Position numbers and translations under genes: made by a program. A stretch of 64,000 bases of DNA from Nitrosomonas communis. Its GTDB lineage: Bacteria > Pseudomonadota > Gammaproteobacteria > Burkholderiales > Nitrosomonadaceae. Under the pieces are notes generated by a model that ran no database searches, was not told the DNA's origin, and was given only the letters and a program-made list of their open reading frames with translations. The first letter of the stretch is position 1. Every line of letters begins with the position of its first letter. Shown here piece by piece: positions 26,543-35,445 of the stretch. The stretch lies in NCBI RefSeq assembly GCF_001007935.1, contig NZ_CP011451.1, forward strand, positions 806,001 to 870,000. The letters are read 5' to 3'.

Positions 26543-28212
26543 ATCCTTCAGGCATTATCGATTTAGTTCCTGTTGAAGTTCGTAGGCAATGGACACAAAA
26601 GGGAATTTACCCAAATAAATCCGTTTACACTTTATTTCAAGAACATGCGCAACATCACCCCAGTAACCCTGCAGTCATGTCGCTCGATCAAATCATTACC
26701 TATGCAGAATTGCTGGATAAAACTCAACGTCTGGCCAATAGTTTCAAAAATTTGGGCATAGTTCCGGGGGATGTTATCGCATACCAGTTACCGAATACTT
26801 GGCGAAGCTGTGCCATAGATCTAGCAGCAGCCGCTCTTGGCGCTATTGTGGCGCCTTTTCCTCCCGGACGCGGACGCCTTGACATTGAATCCTTGCTTAA
26901 AAGATGTCATGCGCGCGTTGTCATTGTGGAACAAGAACATGCCAATATTGATTTGTGCGAACTCATTGAATCACTGCGGCCAACACTGCTTTCATTACGC
27001 ATCCTGGTTGTTGAGGGAGAAGCAAAGTCAGGCTGGCATACATTGGATTCCCTTTTTCAAACATTGCCTATCCATTCTAGCGCATTACCACAAGTTTCAC
27101 CCGACTCTCCCGTTCGCTTTTTGATTTCATCCGGAACTGAATCGGAGCCCAAATGGGTAGCTTATTCTCATAATGCGCTGGTAGGTGGGCGTGGACGATT
27201 TCTGCAGCGTATCCATTCCAATGGAAAAACATTCAGAGGATTCTATCTCATGCCATTGGGCACAGCATTTGGCTCGACTGCCACATTTGGCGTTTTATCC
27301 TGGCTGGGCGGATCGATTGTACTTATGAAGCAATTTGAAATAGCTGGTGCCATTAAGGCGATAGGAAAGTTAAAACCAACCCATATCTTCGGTGTGCCAA
27401 CAATGTTTCAGCGGATTGCAGCAGATCCGGCACTGCAGGAAACGGACACTTCCAGTCTCATTGCCATCATTAGCGGCGGAGCAAAAATTGATGAAGCATC
27501 CATTTACCGTAGCACCGAAGCTTTTCGCTGCAGTTTTATCAGTTTATATGGCTCAGCAGATGGCGTAAATTGCCATACCACACTGCTTGATGATTTATCA
27601 ACCGTGATTAACAAAGCCGGTCAGCCTAATCCTGATATATGTTCTATCCGGATAGTAGATGATCAAAGACAAGATGTGGCTCAAGGCGATTTAGGTGAAA
27701 TTGCTGCCAGAGGACCTCTAAGCCCCATGCAATATGTCAATGCCCCTGAATTGGATGCCATGTATCGTGACAAGGATGGATGGGTTTATACCGGTGATCT
27801 TGGTTTTATCGATCAAGACGGATATCTAATACTATCAGGTAGAAAAAAAGACATCATCATTCGTGGGGGTACAAATATTAGCCCGGTCCAAATTGAAAAT
27901 ATCGCCGTATCTCATCCTGCTGTTATCAGCGCTGCCTGTGTGCCAATTTCAGATCCAGATCTAGGGCAACGTGTCTGTCTCTGTTTGGTATTGCGTGATG
28001 GAATGGAATATCTGTCATTATCTCAGTTTACCCATTATTTACGCGAACATGGGTTAGAAACAAATAAACTTCCAGAATACCTACGCTACTACAAGCAATT
28101 GCCACTGAATCCTGCTGGAAAGATTGACAAAAAGCAGCTCGCCACTGAACTGGAATTGATTAATCAATACCTGAAAAAACATAACTTATCCAAAGAATCA
28201 GCAAATGTTTAA
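26539..28212 (+). CDS. acyl-CoA/aryl-CoA ligase (AMP-forming)
   Basis: About 557 residues of the adenylate-forming ligase family. Motifs seen are the ATP loop SSGTESEPKWVAYSH, LYGSADG, YTGDLGFIDQDGYLILSGRKKDIIIRGG, and the catalytic lysine in LNPAGKIDKKQL. The start chosen is the ATG at 26539, which overlaps the CoA-transferase stop as ATGA and has GGAG six bases upstream; an ATG at 26527 is possible. It would activate a carboxylic acid to its CoA thioester, the substrate for the CoA-transferase. By position it corresponds to PtmA3 or QbsL-type enzymes. The acid is unknown. Confidence 0.9.
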   Translation: MNPSGIIDLVPVEVRRQWTQKGIYPNKSVYTLFQEHAQHHPSNPAVMSLDQIITYAELLDKTQRLANSFKNLGIVPGDVIAYQLPNTWRSCAIDLAAAALGAIVAPFPPGRGRLDIESLLKRCHARVVIVEQEHANIDLCELIESLRPTLLSLRILVVEGEAKSGWHTLDSLFQTLPIHSSALPQVSPDSPVRFLISSGTESEPKWVAYSHNALVGGRGRFLQRIHSNGKTFRGFYLMPLGTAFGSTATFGVLSWLGGSIVLMKQFEIAGAIKAIGKLKPTHIFGVPTMFQRIAADPALQETDTSSLIAIISGGAKIDEASIYRSTEAFRCSFISLYGSADGVNCHTTLLDDLSTVINKAGQPNPDICSIRIVDDQRQDVAQGDLGEIAARGPLSPMQYVNAPELDAMYRDKDGWVYTGDLGFIDQDGYLILSGRKKDIIIRGGTNISPVQIENIAVSHPAVISAACVPISDPDLGQRVCLCLVLRDGMEYLSLSQFTHYLREHGLETNKLPEYLRYYKQLPLNPAGKIDKKQLATELELINQYLKKHNLSKESANV

Positions 28213-29407
28213 AACACGCCAGGAATCACACCATACAACTTTAGCGAGAACCCTTGCTGAGCAAGTAAGAAAATTTGTTGATGAGCAAATCATTCCTAAT
28301 GAATCGCTGCTCAGCAAGGATAGGAATACGACGTTTCTTTTACATGCTGAATTAATCAGCAAAGCGAGATCAGCGGGTCTATGGGGTTTGTTCCACCCAC
28401 TTTCCTATGGAGGAAAAATAGCTTCTCTGGAAGATTATTTGCTAATTGCAGAACAAGAAGGCCGTTCAGAATTTTCATCTACAATTTTTGGTAGCGATAC
28501 CAGTCTTGATACCCATATGCTTTTTAAATTTGGCTCGGATGAGATTCGCAAGAACTTCTTGGAGCCATTAGTCAACGGACAAGCCATACCGAGCTATGGT
28601 ATGACAGAACCAGGACGCAGCGGCTCAATTCCCGCTTTGATTGAAACCTCAGCCCAGCTTTCTAAAGGTTACTGGGTTATCAATGGTAGAAAATGGTTCA
28701 TTTCCAACATTGACCGGGCTACCTTTACTACTGTGCTGGCGCGAACTGCAGACAATGGTGAGGCGCTGGATAAAAATCTGTCCATGATCATTGTTCCTAC
28801 AGGCACAGCAGGATTTAAAATTGAACGACAGATTAGAATTATGGGTAGCGACCTCAGTCAGGGTGAAATATCTTTCATGAATGTGCAAGTTCCTGAGCAG
28901 AATCTGCTTGGCAAATGTGGAAGCGGTACTTTTCTAATGAGCCAGCGACTGGGTATGGGCAGGCTGCTTCGCTCAATGAGTTGGTTAGCTTTAGCGCAAC
29001 GTTGCATGGATCTAATGGGTGCACGAATCAATTCAGATCGTGGAAAGATAGCCCGTCTGCCGGAAAAACAGCTCGTTCGACAACATTTTGCCAATGTCTA
29101 TGAAGCCATCGCAAGCGCTCGGGAATTAATCCGTGTGGCTGCTAAAAGTATTGATGCGCAATCTCCAAATGATATCGAAATTAATGTAGCGAAATTAGCC
29201 GCATCTCGGGCCTTATGCATTGCGTCAGACTCAGCCATACAGTTGTATGGCGCAGAGGGTATCAGTGAACTCACACCGCTTTCCGGCATTAGTCGGATAG
29301 CCCGCGCATCACGTATTCTCGATGGAACAGCTGAAGCTCTCGTTAGTTCGACTGGCCGCCGGCTTATCAATTTCTATAATGAAAACCGAGCTTATCAATT
29401 TGTCTGA
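28205..29407 (+). CDS. acyl-CoA dehydrogenase family protein
   Basis: A 400-residue flavoprotein with the acyl-CoA dehydrogenase fold: N-terminal helices, SYGMTEPGRSGSIP, the beta domain VINGRKWFISN, and the C-terminal helices with QLYGAEGISELTP. At the position of the catalytic glutamate (YEGT in MCAD) it has Asp373 (LDGTAEAL), as in several atypical subfamilies. It would desaturate a CoA-activated acid, perhaps a ring precursor. Its start overlaps the ligase stop by eight bases (ATGTTTAA), so it belongs to the same operon. The substrate is unknown. Confidence 0.9.
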   Translation: MFKTRQESHHTTLARTLAEQVRKFVDEQIIPNESLLSKDRNTTFLLHAELISKARSAGLWGLFHPLSYGGKIASLEDYLLIAEQEGRSEFSSTIFGSDTSLDTHMLFKFGSDEIRKNFLEPLVNGQAIPSYGMTEPGRSGSIPALIETSAQLSKGYWVINGRKWFISNIDRATFTTVLARTADNGEALDKNLSMIIVPTGTAGFKIERQIRIMGSDLSQGEISFMNVQVPEQNLLGKCGSGTFLMSQRLGMGRLLRSMSWLALAQRCMDLMGARINSDRGKIARLPEKQLVRQHFANVYEAIASARELIRVAAKSIDAQSPNDIEINVAKLAASRALCIASDSAIQLYGAEGISELTPLSGISRIARASRILDGTAEALVSSTGRRLINFYNENRAYQFV

Positions 29408-29465
29408 CTCATATTTCATCCACAGAAACAAGTAAGCATCATAAGTATCCGATATCTACTCATCC

Positions 29466-30641
29466 ATGATAAGAGTTAATTTTTTGTTTTGTATTGTTTT
29501 GTTATTTGCAATGACACTGCCAATGCTGGTTTTATACACAACGAGCACTCTTGGGCCGCTTCTAAGCAGTGATCTGCATTTCGACTCCTCCTTGCTAGGT
29601 TACCTCATCATGAGTTCATTTGGACTAGCCGCGGTTCTATCGCTCTGGGCAGGCGCTATCGTGGATTACCTTGGCTCCAGATATACATTGCTTATGCTTT
29701 TCAGTTCAGTTGGGCTAGCTTTTACACTGATCGCGACGGTAGAAAGTTTTTATAGTTTATTAGTTGCTGCAGCTATCTGCGGTATAGCTCAGGCTCTCGC
29801 TAACCCGGTTACCAATTTATTGATTGCACAGCAAGTTCCACCTGAACAGAAAGCTGGCATCGTCGGACTTAAGCAAGCCGGTGTACAACTGGCCGCGCTT
29901 ATCGCTGGATTAATGCTTCCAAGTATTGCATTACAGTATGGCTGGCGTGTTGCATTTGGAATAGTCGTTCCGATCACAATTTTCTTCTGTTTAAGTGTGT
30001 CTTTTGTCACCCCGAAGAAACATATCAGAGCACAAGCTCGTTTAAAACTTTTACCACCGAATTCGCTGTTGCAACGTCTAATGATAATTCAATTTCTGAT
30101 AGGTACATCGCTTTCTGCCTTCGTCACGTACCTCCCCACCTTTGCTATTCAACAAAATATGGCTCTTCCTCTTGCTGATACTTTAATTGCTGTCTTTGGG
30201 GCAGTGGGAATGATTTCCAGGATCGTATTGACGCCAATGGGAGCAAAACTCAAAGATGAATCTTTACTTCTATTCATGCTCGCGGCTATCGCCGCTGTTT
30301 CGATGGCAATTACGATGAACGCAACTCCTGACAGTCATTGGCAGCTCTGGGCAGGCGCTATCGGGGTGGGGCTGACTGCGGTAGCTACCAACGCAATAGC
30401 CATGAGCATGTTAGTAAGAGATCCTGCTTTTGGTCCTGTGACATTTTCTTCTAGTCTTGTTTCCGTTGCTTTCTTTGCGGGCTTCGCCCTAGGGCCACCG
30501 TTATTTGCATGTGTGTCAATCTATTTTGAAAATTTGTTTGCTAGCTGGAATACATTAATAGGCGCTCTCATACTTGCCTGCGTGATGGCGATTGTATTAG
30601 CGTTCGCCCGTCGCCACAAGGTGGAGCACCGACGGGTGTAA
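29466..30641 (+). CDS. MFS transporter
   Basis: A 391-residue inner-membrane protein with about 12 hydrophobic helices. The MFS loop motif between helices 2 and 3 is present in the form GAIVDYLGSRYTLL. It is the last gene of the operon, 58 bases after the acyl-CoA dehydrogenase. It could export the product of the pathway or import its precursor or metal complex; compare the permeases in the pdt and qbs loci. Substrate not predictable. Confidence 0.88.
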   Translation: MIRVNFLFCIVLLFAMTLPMLVLYTTSTLGPLLSSDLHFDSSLLGYLIMSSFGLAAVLSLWAGAIVDYLGSRYTLLMLFSSVGLAFTLIATVESFYSLLVAAAICGIAQALANPVTNLLIAQQVPPEQKAGIVGLKQAGVQLAALIAGLMLPSIALQYGWRVAFGIVVPITIFFCLSVSFVTPKKHIRAQARLKLLPPNSLLQRLMIIQFLIGTSLSAFVTYLPTFAIQQNMALPLADTLIAVFGAVGMISRIVLTPMGAKLKDESLLLFMLAAIAAVSMAITMNATPDSHWQLWAGAIGVGLTAVATNAIAMSMLVRDPAFGPVTFSSSLVSVAFFAGFALGPPLFACVSIYFENLFASWNTLIGALILACVMAIVLAFARRHKVEHRRV

Positions 30642-30664
30642 ATTTCATTCTTGCAATTGAAATC

Positions 30665-31450
30665 CTAAATGGCTTTTATGAATTCTAGAATTTCATGAAC
30701 AAACAAATCTGGCGCAGTTCTCATGGCGCCATGTTGTTGCCCAGGAAGGGTTTTGATCTGACTGACAGGTAAATGTTGATGGAGCATTTCTGCTGTGAGG
30801 TGCCGCCGTTTAGCGCTATTTTTACCTACTAGGAGTAAAACTGGAATTTGCAGAGATTTGAAACGTTGAGGCTCGAATGTATACCTATTTACACTTTGTA
30901 ATTCACGCAAAATTGTATGAGCTGCTGCCACTCGCCCTACCCAATGCGGGCCAGTCTGCATGATTGCAAGCTCTTGAGGAGATATTTTGACTATTTCATT
31001 AAAAAAGAGCAGTAAAGCTTCTTCCAGATTTCCTGACTCTAGTCGGGCTTTTAAGCTAGCCTCAATTTCTGCAGACCAGCCACTTCCTGCTAGAGAAATA
31101 GAGGGTTCATAGAGAACAAGTCCTTTGATGTTCGGAGTTAAAAGAGCAGCTTCCAATGCACAAAGACCTCCAAAGGAATGGCCAATAAGACAGGTATGAG
31201 CACCAATTGCATCAATTACTGCTGCAACATCTTCGTTTTCTCGCTCGAGAGCATACTCGGAGGCATCATCACTCGCGCCTCGGCCGCGTCGATCGACCGT
31301 TCGCACATTGTAGTGCGGCTCTAGCAAAGGCAATACAGATGTCCAGACTGAATGATCACCACTGGTTCCATGCACAAATAATAACGGATCGCCAGCTCCA
31401 CTTTGCCAGCATGCGATAGAAGTACCATCTCTAGAAGTGATTAATTCCAT
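30665..31450 (-). CDS. alpha/beta-hydrolase
   Basis: A 261-residue alpha/beta-hydrolase fold protein. The oxyanion-hole motif is LLFVHGTSGDHSVW, the nucleophile serine lies in LIGHSFGG, and the C-terminal histidine in PGQQHGAM. There is no signal peptide. It could cleave an ester, thioester or lactone. It is convergent with the MFS gene (23 bases apart) and divergent from the porin gene, whose start codon overlaps its own. This tight packing supports a link with the locus. Confidence 0.87.
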   Translation of the reverse strand: MELITSRDGTSIACWQSGAGDPLLFVHGTSGDHSVWTSVLPLLEPHYNVRTVDRRGRGASDDASEYALERENEDVAAVIDAIGAHTCLIGHSFGGLCALEAALLTPNIKGLVLYEPSISLAGSGWSAEIEASLKARLESGNLEEALLLFFNEIVKISPQELAIMQTGPHWVGRVAAAHTILRELQSVNRYTFEPQRFKSLQIPVLLLVGKNSAKRRHLTAEMLHQHLPVSQIKTLPGQQHGAMRTAPDLFVHEILEFIKAI

Positions 31451-32984
31451 GATTTTTCAAAAAGTAAAATTTCATCAAAAAGATATATCAGTTACTGGAA
31501 AATTATTGCGATTGTTAATTATTTATAGCGCTGTCTGCGCTTTGTTGCAAACCAGTAAAGTATTTGCACAAGAGGATAAAGCTTTCAGTCAGATTAATAA
31601 ATACTTTCGCATAAATGGCGAAATGATGGGAGTCTATGAATTATGGGATTTCTTCCGCCCAGAACCGGCCATCAACAATAACAATTCATATGATTTATGG
31701 GTAGTACGTGCCAGACTAGGGGCATTGCTCACGACTTCCTTTGTAGATGGATATGTACAGGGTCAGTACATCGGCCTCTATGGACTTCCCGATAATGCCG
31801 TTGCCAAACCAGGCGGGCCTCTAGGGCTTGGCGCCGGCTATTTCCAGCTAAATCAATCGACCAACGTTAGCAATATTTATCTGAATCAGGGCTATCTTAA
31901 TTTAAAGTTTGACCCTCTTGGATTACCAGGTGCATCCTTGAAGGCTGGTCGTTTCGCTTATATGGAAGGCATGGAATATAGTTCCGGGATAGACAAATTT
32001 GATGGTCTTAAACAAAGGCGGATTGCACAACGACTTATAGGCGGATTCAATGCAGTCTACGTAGGACGCAGCTTCGACGGTTTTTCAGCTATTTATGATA
32101 GGCCTGAATTCAATTGGACAATCAGTGGAATTCGCCCTACTCAAGGAATTTTGTCCGTGGAGGGGCAGAAGCAGATTAGCGATATCAACATTATTTATAC
32201 CGCCTTAACCAGTAAGAAAGATGCTCTGCTATCGGGAACTGAAGCTCGACTATTTTATATCCATTATGATGACAAACGTAATACTCAGGTAGTAGACAAC
32301 CGTCCGCTTGTTGCAAGGCCCTCGTTAAATAATGAGCACTTGAATATACATACATTAGGTACTCATTTACTCTCACTACATCAGTTAGAATCAGGCAGCC
32401 TAGATGCTTTATTATGGGGCGCATACCAACTTGGTGATTGGACTGATCAGAAGCATGAAGCTTGGGCAATCTCCGCTGAGTTAGGCTATCAATGGATCAA
32501 ATTGCCCTTCAAGCCATGGTTACGTGCCATCTACTATCAAAGTTCAGGTGATGGAAACCAAAAAGATAATAAGCACCAAACCTTCTTTTCAATGGTTCCG
32601 AGTGGACGCATCTTTGCAAAATTTCCATTTTATAACCTGATGAATATTCAAGATCTCTTCCTCGAGATCATTGCCTTACCCACACCAAAGACTCAGATCA
32701 ACATTAACTTGCATCAACTATCCCTGACCAGCACCCATGATCTCTTATATCGTGGGCTGGGAGCGTCGAAGAATTCAGGCGAATTTGGCTATTCCGGGAG
32801 CCCTTCGGGAGGCGATAGTGATGTAGGTCAGTTGGTGGATATCAGTTTTATGCATACATTGAATAAACATTTGTCAATGAGACTTTATTACGGCCATGCT
32901 TTCGGTGGCAGCGTCATCAAAAATAACTTCCAGGGAAAGAAAAATGCAAATTCATTCTGGGCAGAAGTCAATATGGTTTTCTAA
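31449..32984 (+). CDS. outer-membrane porin of the alginate-export type
   Basis: About 511 residues with a signal peptide whose cleavage is expected after SKVFA (n-region long, about 18 residues). The mature part shows amphipathic beta strands and ends in ...WAEVNMVF with a C-terminal Phe, as in outer-membrane barrels. Elements such as LWVVRARLGALL, GYLNLKFD and AGRFAYMEG are like the Alginate_exp family, which includes porins for many anions. The ATG at 31449 is chosen to minimise overlap with the divergent hydrolase gene; 31437 is also in frame. It probably lets the pathway's acid or product through the outer membrane. Confidence 0.8.
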   Translation: MIFQKVKFHQKDISVTGKLLRLLIIYSAVCALLQTSKVFAQEDKAFSQINKYFRINGEMMGVYELWDFFRPEPAINNNNSYDLWVVRARLGALLTTSFVDGYVQGQYIGLYGLPDNAVAKPGGPLGLGAGYFQLNQSTNVSNIYLNQGYLNLKFDPLGLPGASLKAGRFAYMEGMEYSSGIDKFDGLKQRRIAQRLIGGFNAVYVGRSFDGFSAIYDRPEFNWTISGIRPTQGILSVEGQKQISDINIIYTALTSKKDALLSGTEARLFYIHYDDKRNTQVVDNRPLVARPSLNNEHLNIHTLGTHLLSLHQLESGSLDALLWGAYQLGDWTDQKHEAWAISAELGYQWIKLPFKPWLRAIYYQSSGDGNQKDNKHQTFFSMVPSGRIFAKFPFYNLMNIQDLFLEIIALPTPKTQININLHQLSLTSTHDLLYRGLGASKNSGEFGYSGSPSGGDSDVGQLVDISFMHTLNKHLSMRLYYGHAFGGSVIKNNFQGKKNANSFWAEVNMVF

Positions 32985-32998
32985 AAAATTCTACTCTT

Positions 32999-34126
32999 AT
33001 GGCACTCAATAATACTGATCAACAACTGTTAAGTAATAAAGAAATACAATCCACAATCGACTTATTGATACATCGTATCGACTACATTGATTCGATTTGT
33101 AATAATGGTTTTCCACTTTATTCTCCAGGCAAAACCAGTCAATGGATCATTTCACCTGGAGGCTCGTGGATTGGGGGATTCTGGAGCGCACTTTGGTGGT
33201 TACGTTCCCGAATAACAGGATCCGAGGCTGATCAGCGAAAAGCATCTGATATTTGTCGACGTTTATCATCGAAACTAAGCATTGATTCCATAAACCGCAG
33301 CTTTATTTTCTGGTATGGTGCATCGCTTGGCGATCTCTGGTCTGGTGATAATCAAGCACATAAGCTGGCAGCAGAATCAATTACTGCTCTCGCAGCAACC
33401 TATGACCCAACGATCAGATGCATGCCTCTTGGCACTGCAATGGGCGGTGGAACAGAGGGTAAGCGGTGCATTTCTATAGACAGTCTGGCTGCACTAATCC
33501 AGCTATTTAGCCGTAGTGAGCAATCTCAGCATCAAAATATCTCTCAGTATCATACCGATACGGCATTAACTGCCTGCTACTATAATGGTGCATTTCACAC
33601 GAGCGCATATTTTGGCCAGAATAAATTTCACTCGACTGACGAAGCTGGTATTTGGTCACGCGGTCAAGCCTGGGGGATATTGGGATTATGTCGTGCCGCA
33701 GCGCAATGGGGAGAACCCTATTTAACATATGCTCACTCTGCTTGTGAATATTGGAAATATACACGTCCAGATCCGCTTCCCCTAGATCGATTGGATAATT
33801 CATCCGGACTTTATGATCCTTCTGCATCTGTGATCGCTTCTCTGGCAATGTTCTCTTTAGCTGATCTTCTGCCTGATGGAAATCCATGGCGTCTTCAAGC
33901 TCATCAATTGATTAGTGCGGTTATTCGCAGTCCATTTTTCATCGGTTTTTATAAAAATGATGATTATCCAAATAATAAAATCAGAATGAATCCAGGAATT
34001 TTTTGGGGGAATTGCTATAAAACCAATGAGGATAAAGAAGAACTAGTCGAAACCGTATGGGGTAGCTTTTTTCTGTTAGCGGCACTTTGCATTTTAGTTG
34101 GGATTATCAAACCCAATCATTGTTGA
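32999..34126 (+). CDS. GH88/GH105-like glycoside hydrolase
   Basis: A 375-residue protein with the alpha/alpha barrel signatures of unsaturated glucuronyl hydrolases: WIGGFWSALWWLR, TDEAGIWSRGQAWGILGL, DPSASVIASLAMFSLAD and ETVWGSFFLLAAL. No signal peptide is seen, so it is cytoplasmic. It would remove an unsaturated or modified sugar, or hydrate a related enol-ether. It follows the porin by 14 bases. The usual polysaccharide lyase partners are absent, so its substrate is probably not a uronan; a sugar conjugate of the locus product is possible. Confidence 0.78.
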   Translation: MALNNTDQQLLSNKEIQSTIDLLIHRIDYIDSICNNGFPLYSPGKTSQWIISPGGSWIGGFWSALWWLRSRITGSEADQRKASDICRRLSSKLSIDSINRSFIFWYGASLGDLWSGDNQAHKLAAESITALAATYDPTIRCMPLGTAMGGGTEGKRCISIDSLAALIQLFSRSEQSQHQNISQYHTDTALTACYYNGAFHTSAYFGQNKFHSTDEAGIWSRGQAWGILGLCRAAAQWGEPYLTYAHSACEYWKYTRPDPLPLDRLDNSSGLYDPSASVIASLAMFSLADLLPDGNPWRLQAHQLISAVIRSPFFIGFYKNDDYPNNKIRMNPGIFWGNCYKTNEDKEELVETVWGSFFLLAALCILVGIIKPNHC

Positions 34127-34170
34127 AAACGTTATTACACTGAATCATTAACCTTATTAAGGAAGCATAA

Positions 34171-35445
34171 ATGAATGATACTTCAATAAAACTGACTTTT
34201 AGTTCTATTAAATACCTCAAATTCCTATTGATTATTGCACTAACAGGTTTTATTGCTGCTATTTCCCTAGCACAAGATGCAAAACCGAAATCGATCCTGC
34301 TCCATGCTGCTCGCGTTTTCGATGGCGATAAATTTAGAACAAATGTCTCTGTGTTGATAACGGATGGATACATAACTCAAATTGATTCGCGCGAATCATT
34401 CCCGCTTAATGGCAATATGACCATTATTGATCTTGGTGACGCAACTCTATTGCCAGGCTTTATCGAACTACATGCACATCTCTCTTACCAAAAAGTACCC
34501 GCTGAGACTGTTTTGAAACACGGAATCACTACAATTCGTGATCTGGGCGGCCCGGTACACAAGCCATTTGGTGGTGATGGACGCTTGCGCATCCTTACTT
34601 CCGGACCCATCATTACAGCGCCAAATGGCTATCCAATTCCAATCCTTGGTGACAAAGATATCGCAATCGCTGTTTCTTCTGAAGAAGAAGGCCGAAAAGT
34701 AGCTCGAGAACTTATAAACCAGGGCTCTGTTATCATTAAAATTGCCTTGGAACCTGGTGGCGAAAAAGGCGCTCCTTGGTCAGCTCATCACGACCATCAT
34801 CATGAGATACCAAATGGGGGGCATAATAATAATCATCATCACAATCAAGCTAAACATGCAGCTTCGCATTCGAATCAAACATGGCCGTTATTATCAGAAA
34901 AGATTGTTAAAGCGATTGTTGATGAAGCACATAAAAATGATCGCAGAGTAACAGCACATATTGCAGAAATTAAAGGTGCACAAATTGCTATTGATGCAGG
35001 TATTGATGAATGGGCCCATATTCCCTGCGATATCATCCCTCAACACCTCTTAGAAAAGGCCGTATTGCAGAAAGTAAAATTGATTACCACATTTGATACT
35101 TTGTCTAAATGTGCAGGTGCTAGCCACAATGCGAGCACTTGGGCAGCACTGGGTGGGGAATTCTTATACGGATCCGAAATAGCTCATCCAGACATTCCCT
35201 GGGGAATCGATGCACAAGAACTCATCTACATGAAACAGATGGGAGGAATGAAATTAAATGACGTTTTGCAGGCTGCAACTTCAAAAGCAGGCCAGCATCT
35301 GAATATACCATTACTAGGAACGCTACATCCCGGCGCACCCGCTGATATCATCGCAATAAAGGGCAATTCAACTGATAATTTGAAAAAACTCGAGTATCCC
35401 GATCTTGTTATTTCAGGAGGAAAAATCATAGTCAATAATTTCTGA
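34171..35445 (+). CDS. secreted amidohydrolase with His-rich insertion
   Basis: A 424-residue paralogue of the enzyme at 20355-21890, lacking the C-terminal accessory domain. A hydrophobic signal (ending SLAQ) is followed by the amidohydrolase fold: GDATLLPGFIELHAHLSY, GITTIRDLGGP, VIIKIALEPGGEKGAPW, RVTAHIAEI, YGSEIAHPDIPWG. Between the KIALEPGG strand and PLLSEKIV lies a loop of about 40 residues with some 16 histidines and several asparagines (SAHHDHHHE, NNNHHHNQAKHAASH). The other paralogue has a short PHAGQPLPP loop there. The loop probably binds metal. AAGGAAGC precedes the ATG. Confidence 0.86.
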   Translation: MNDTSIKLTFSSIKYLKFLLIIALTGFIAAISLAQDAKPKSILLHAARVFDGDKFRTNVSVLITDGYITQIDSRESFPLNGNMTIIDLGDATLLPGFIELHAHLSYQKVPAETVLKHGITTIRDLGGPVHKPFGGDGRLRILTSGPIITAPNGYPIPILGDKDIAIAVSSEEEGRKVARELINQGSVIIKIALEPGGEKGAPWSAHHDHHHEIPNGGHNNNHHHNQAKHAASHSNQTWPLLSEKIVKAIVDEAHKNDRRVTAHIAEIKGAQIAIDAGIDEWAHIPCDIIPQHLLEKAVLQKVKLITTFDTLSKCAGASHNASTWAALGGEFLYGSEIAHPDIPWGIDAQELIYMKQMGGMKLNDVLQAATSKAGQHLNIPLLGTLHPGAPADIIAIKGNSTDNLKKLEYPDLVISGGKIIVNNF

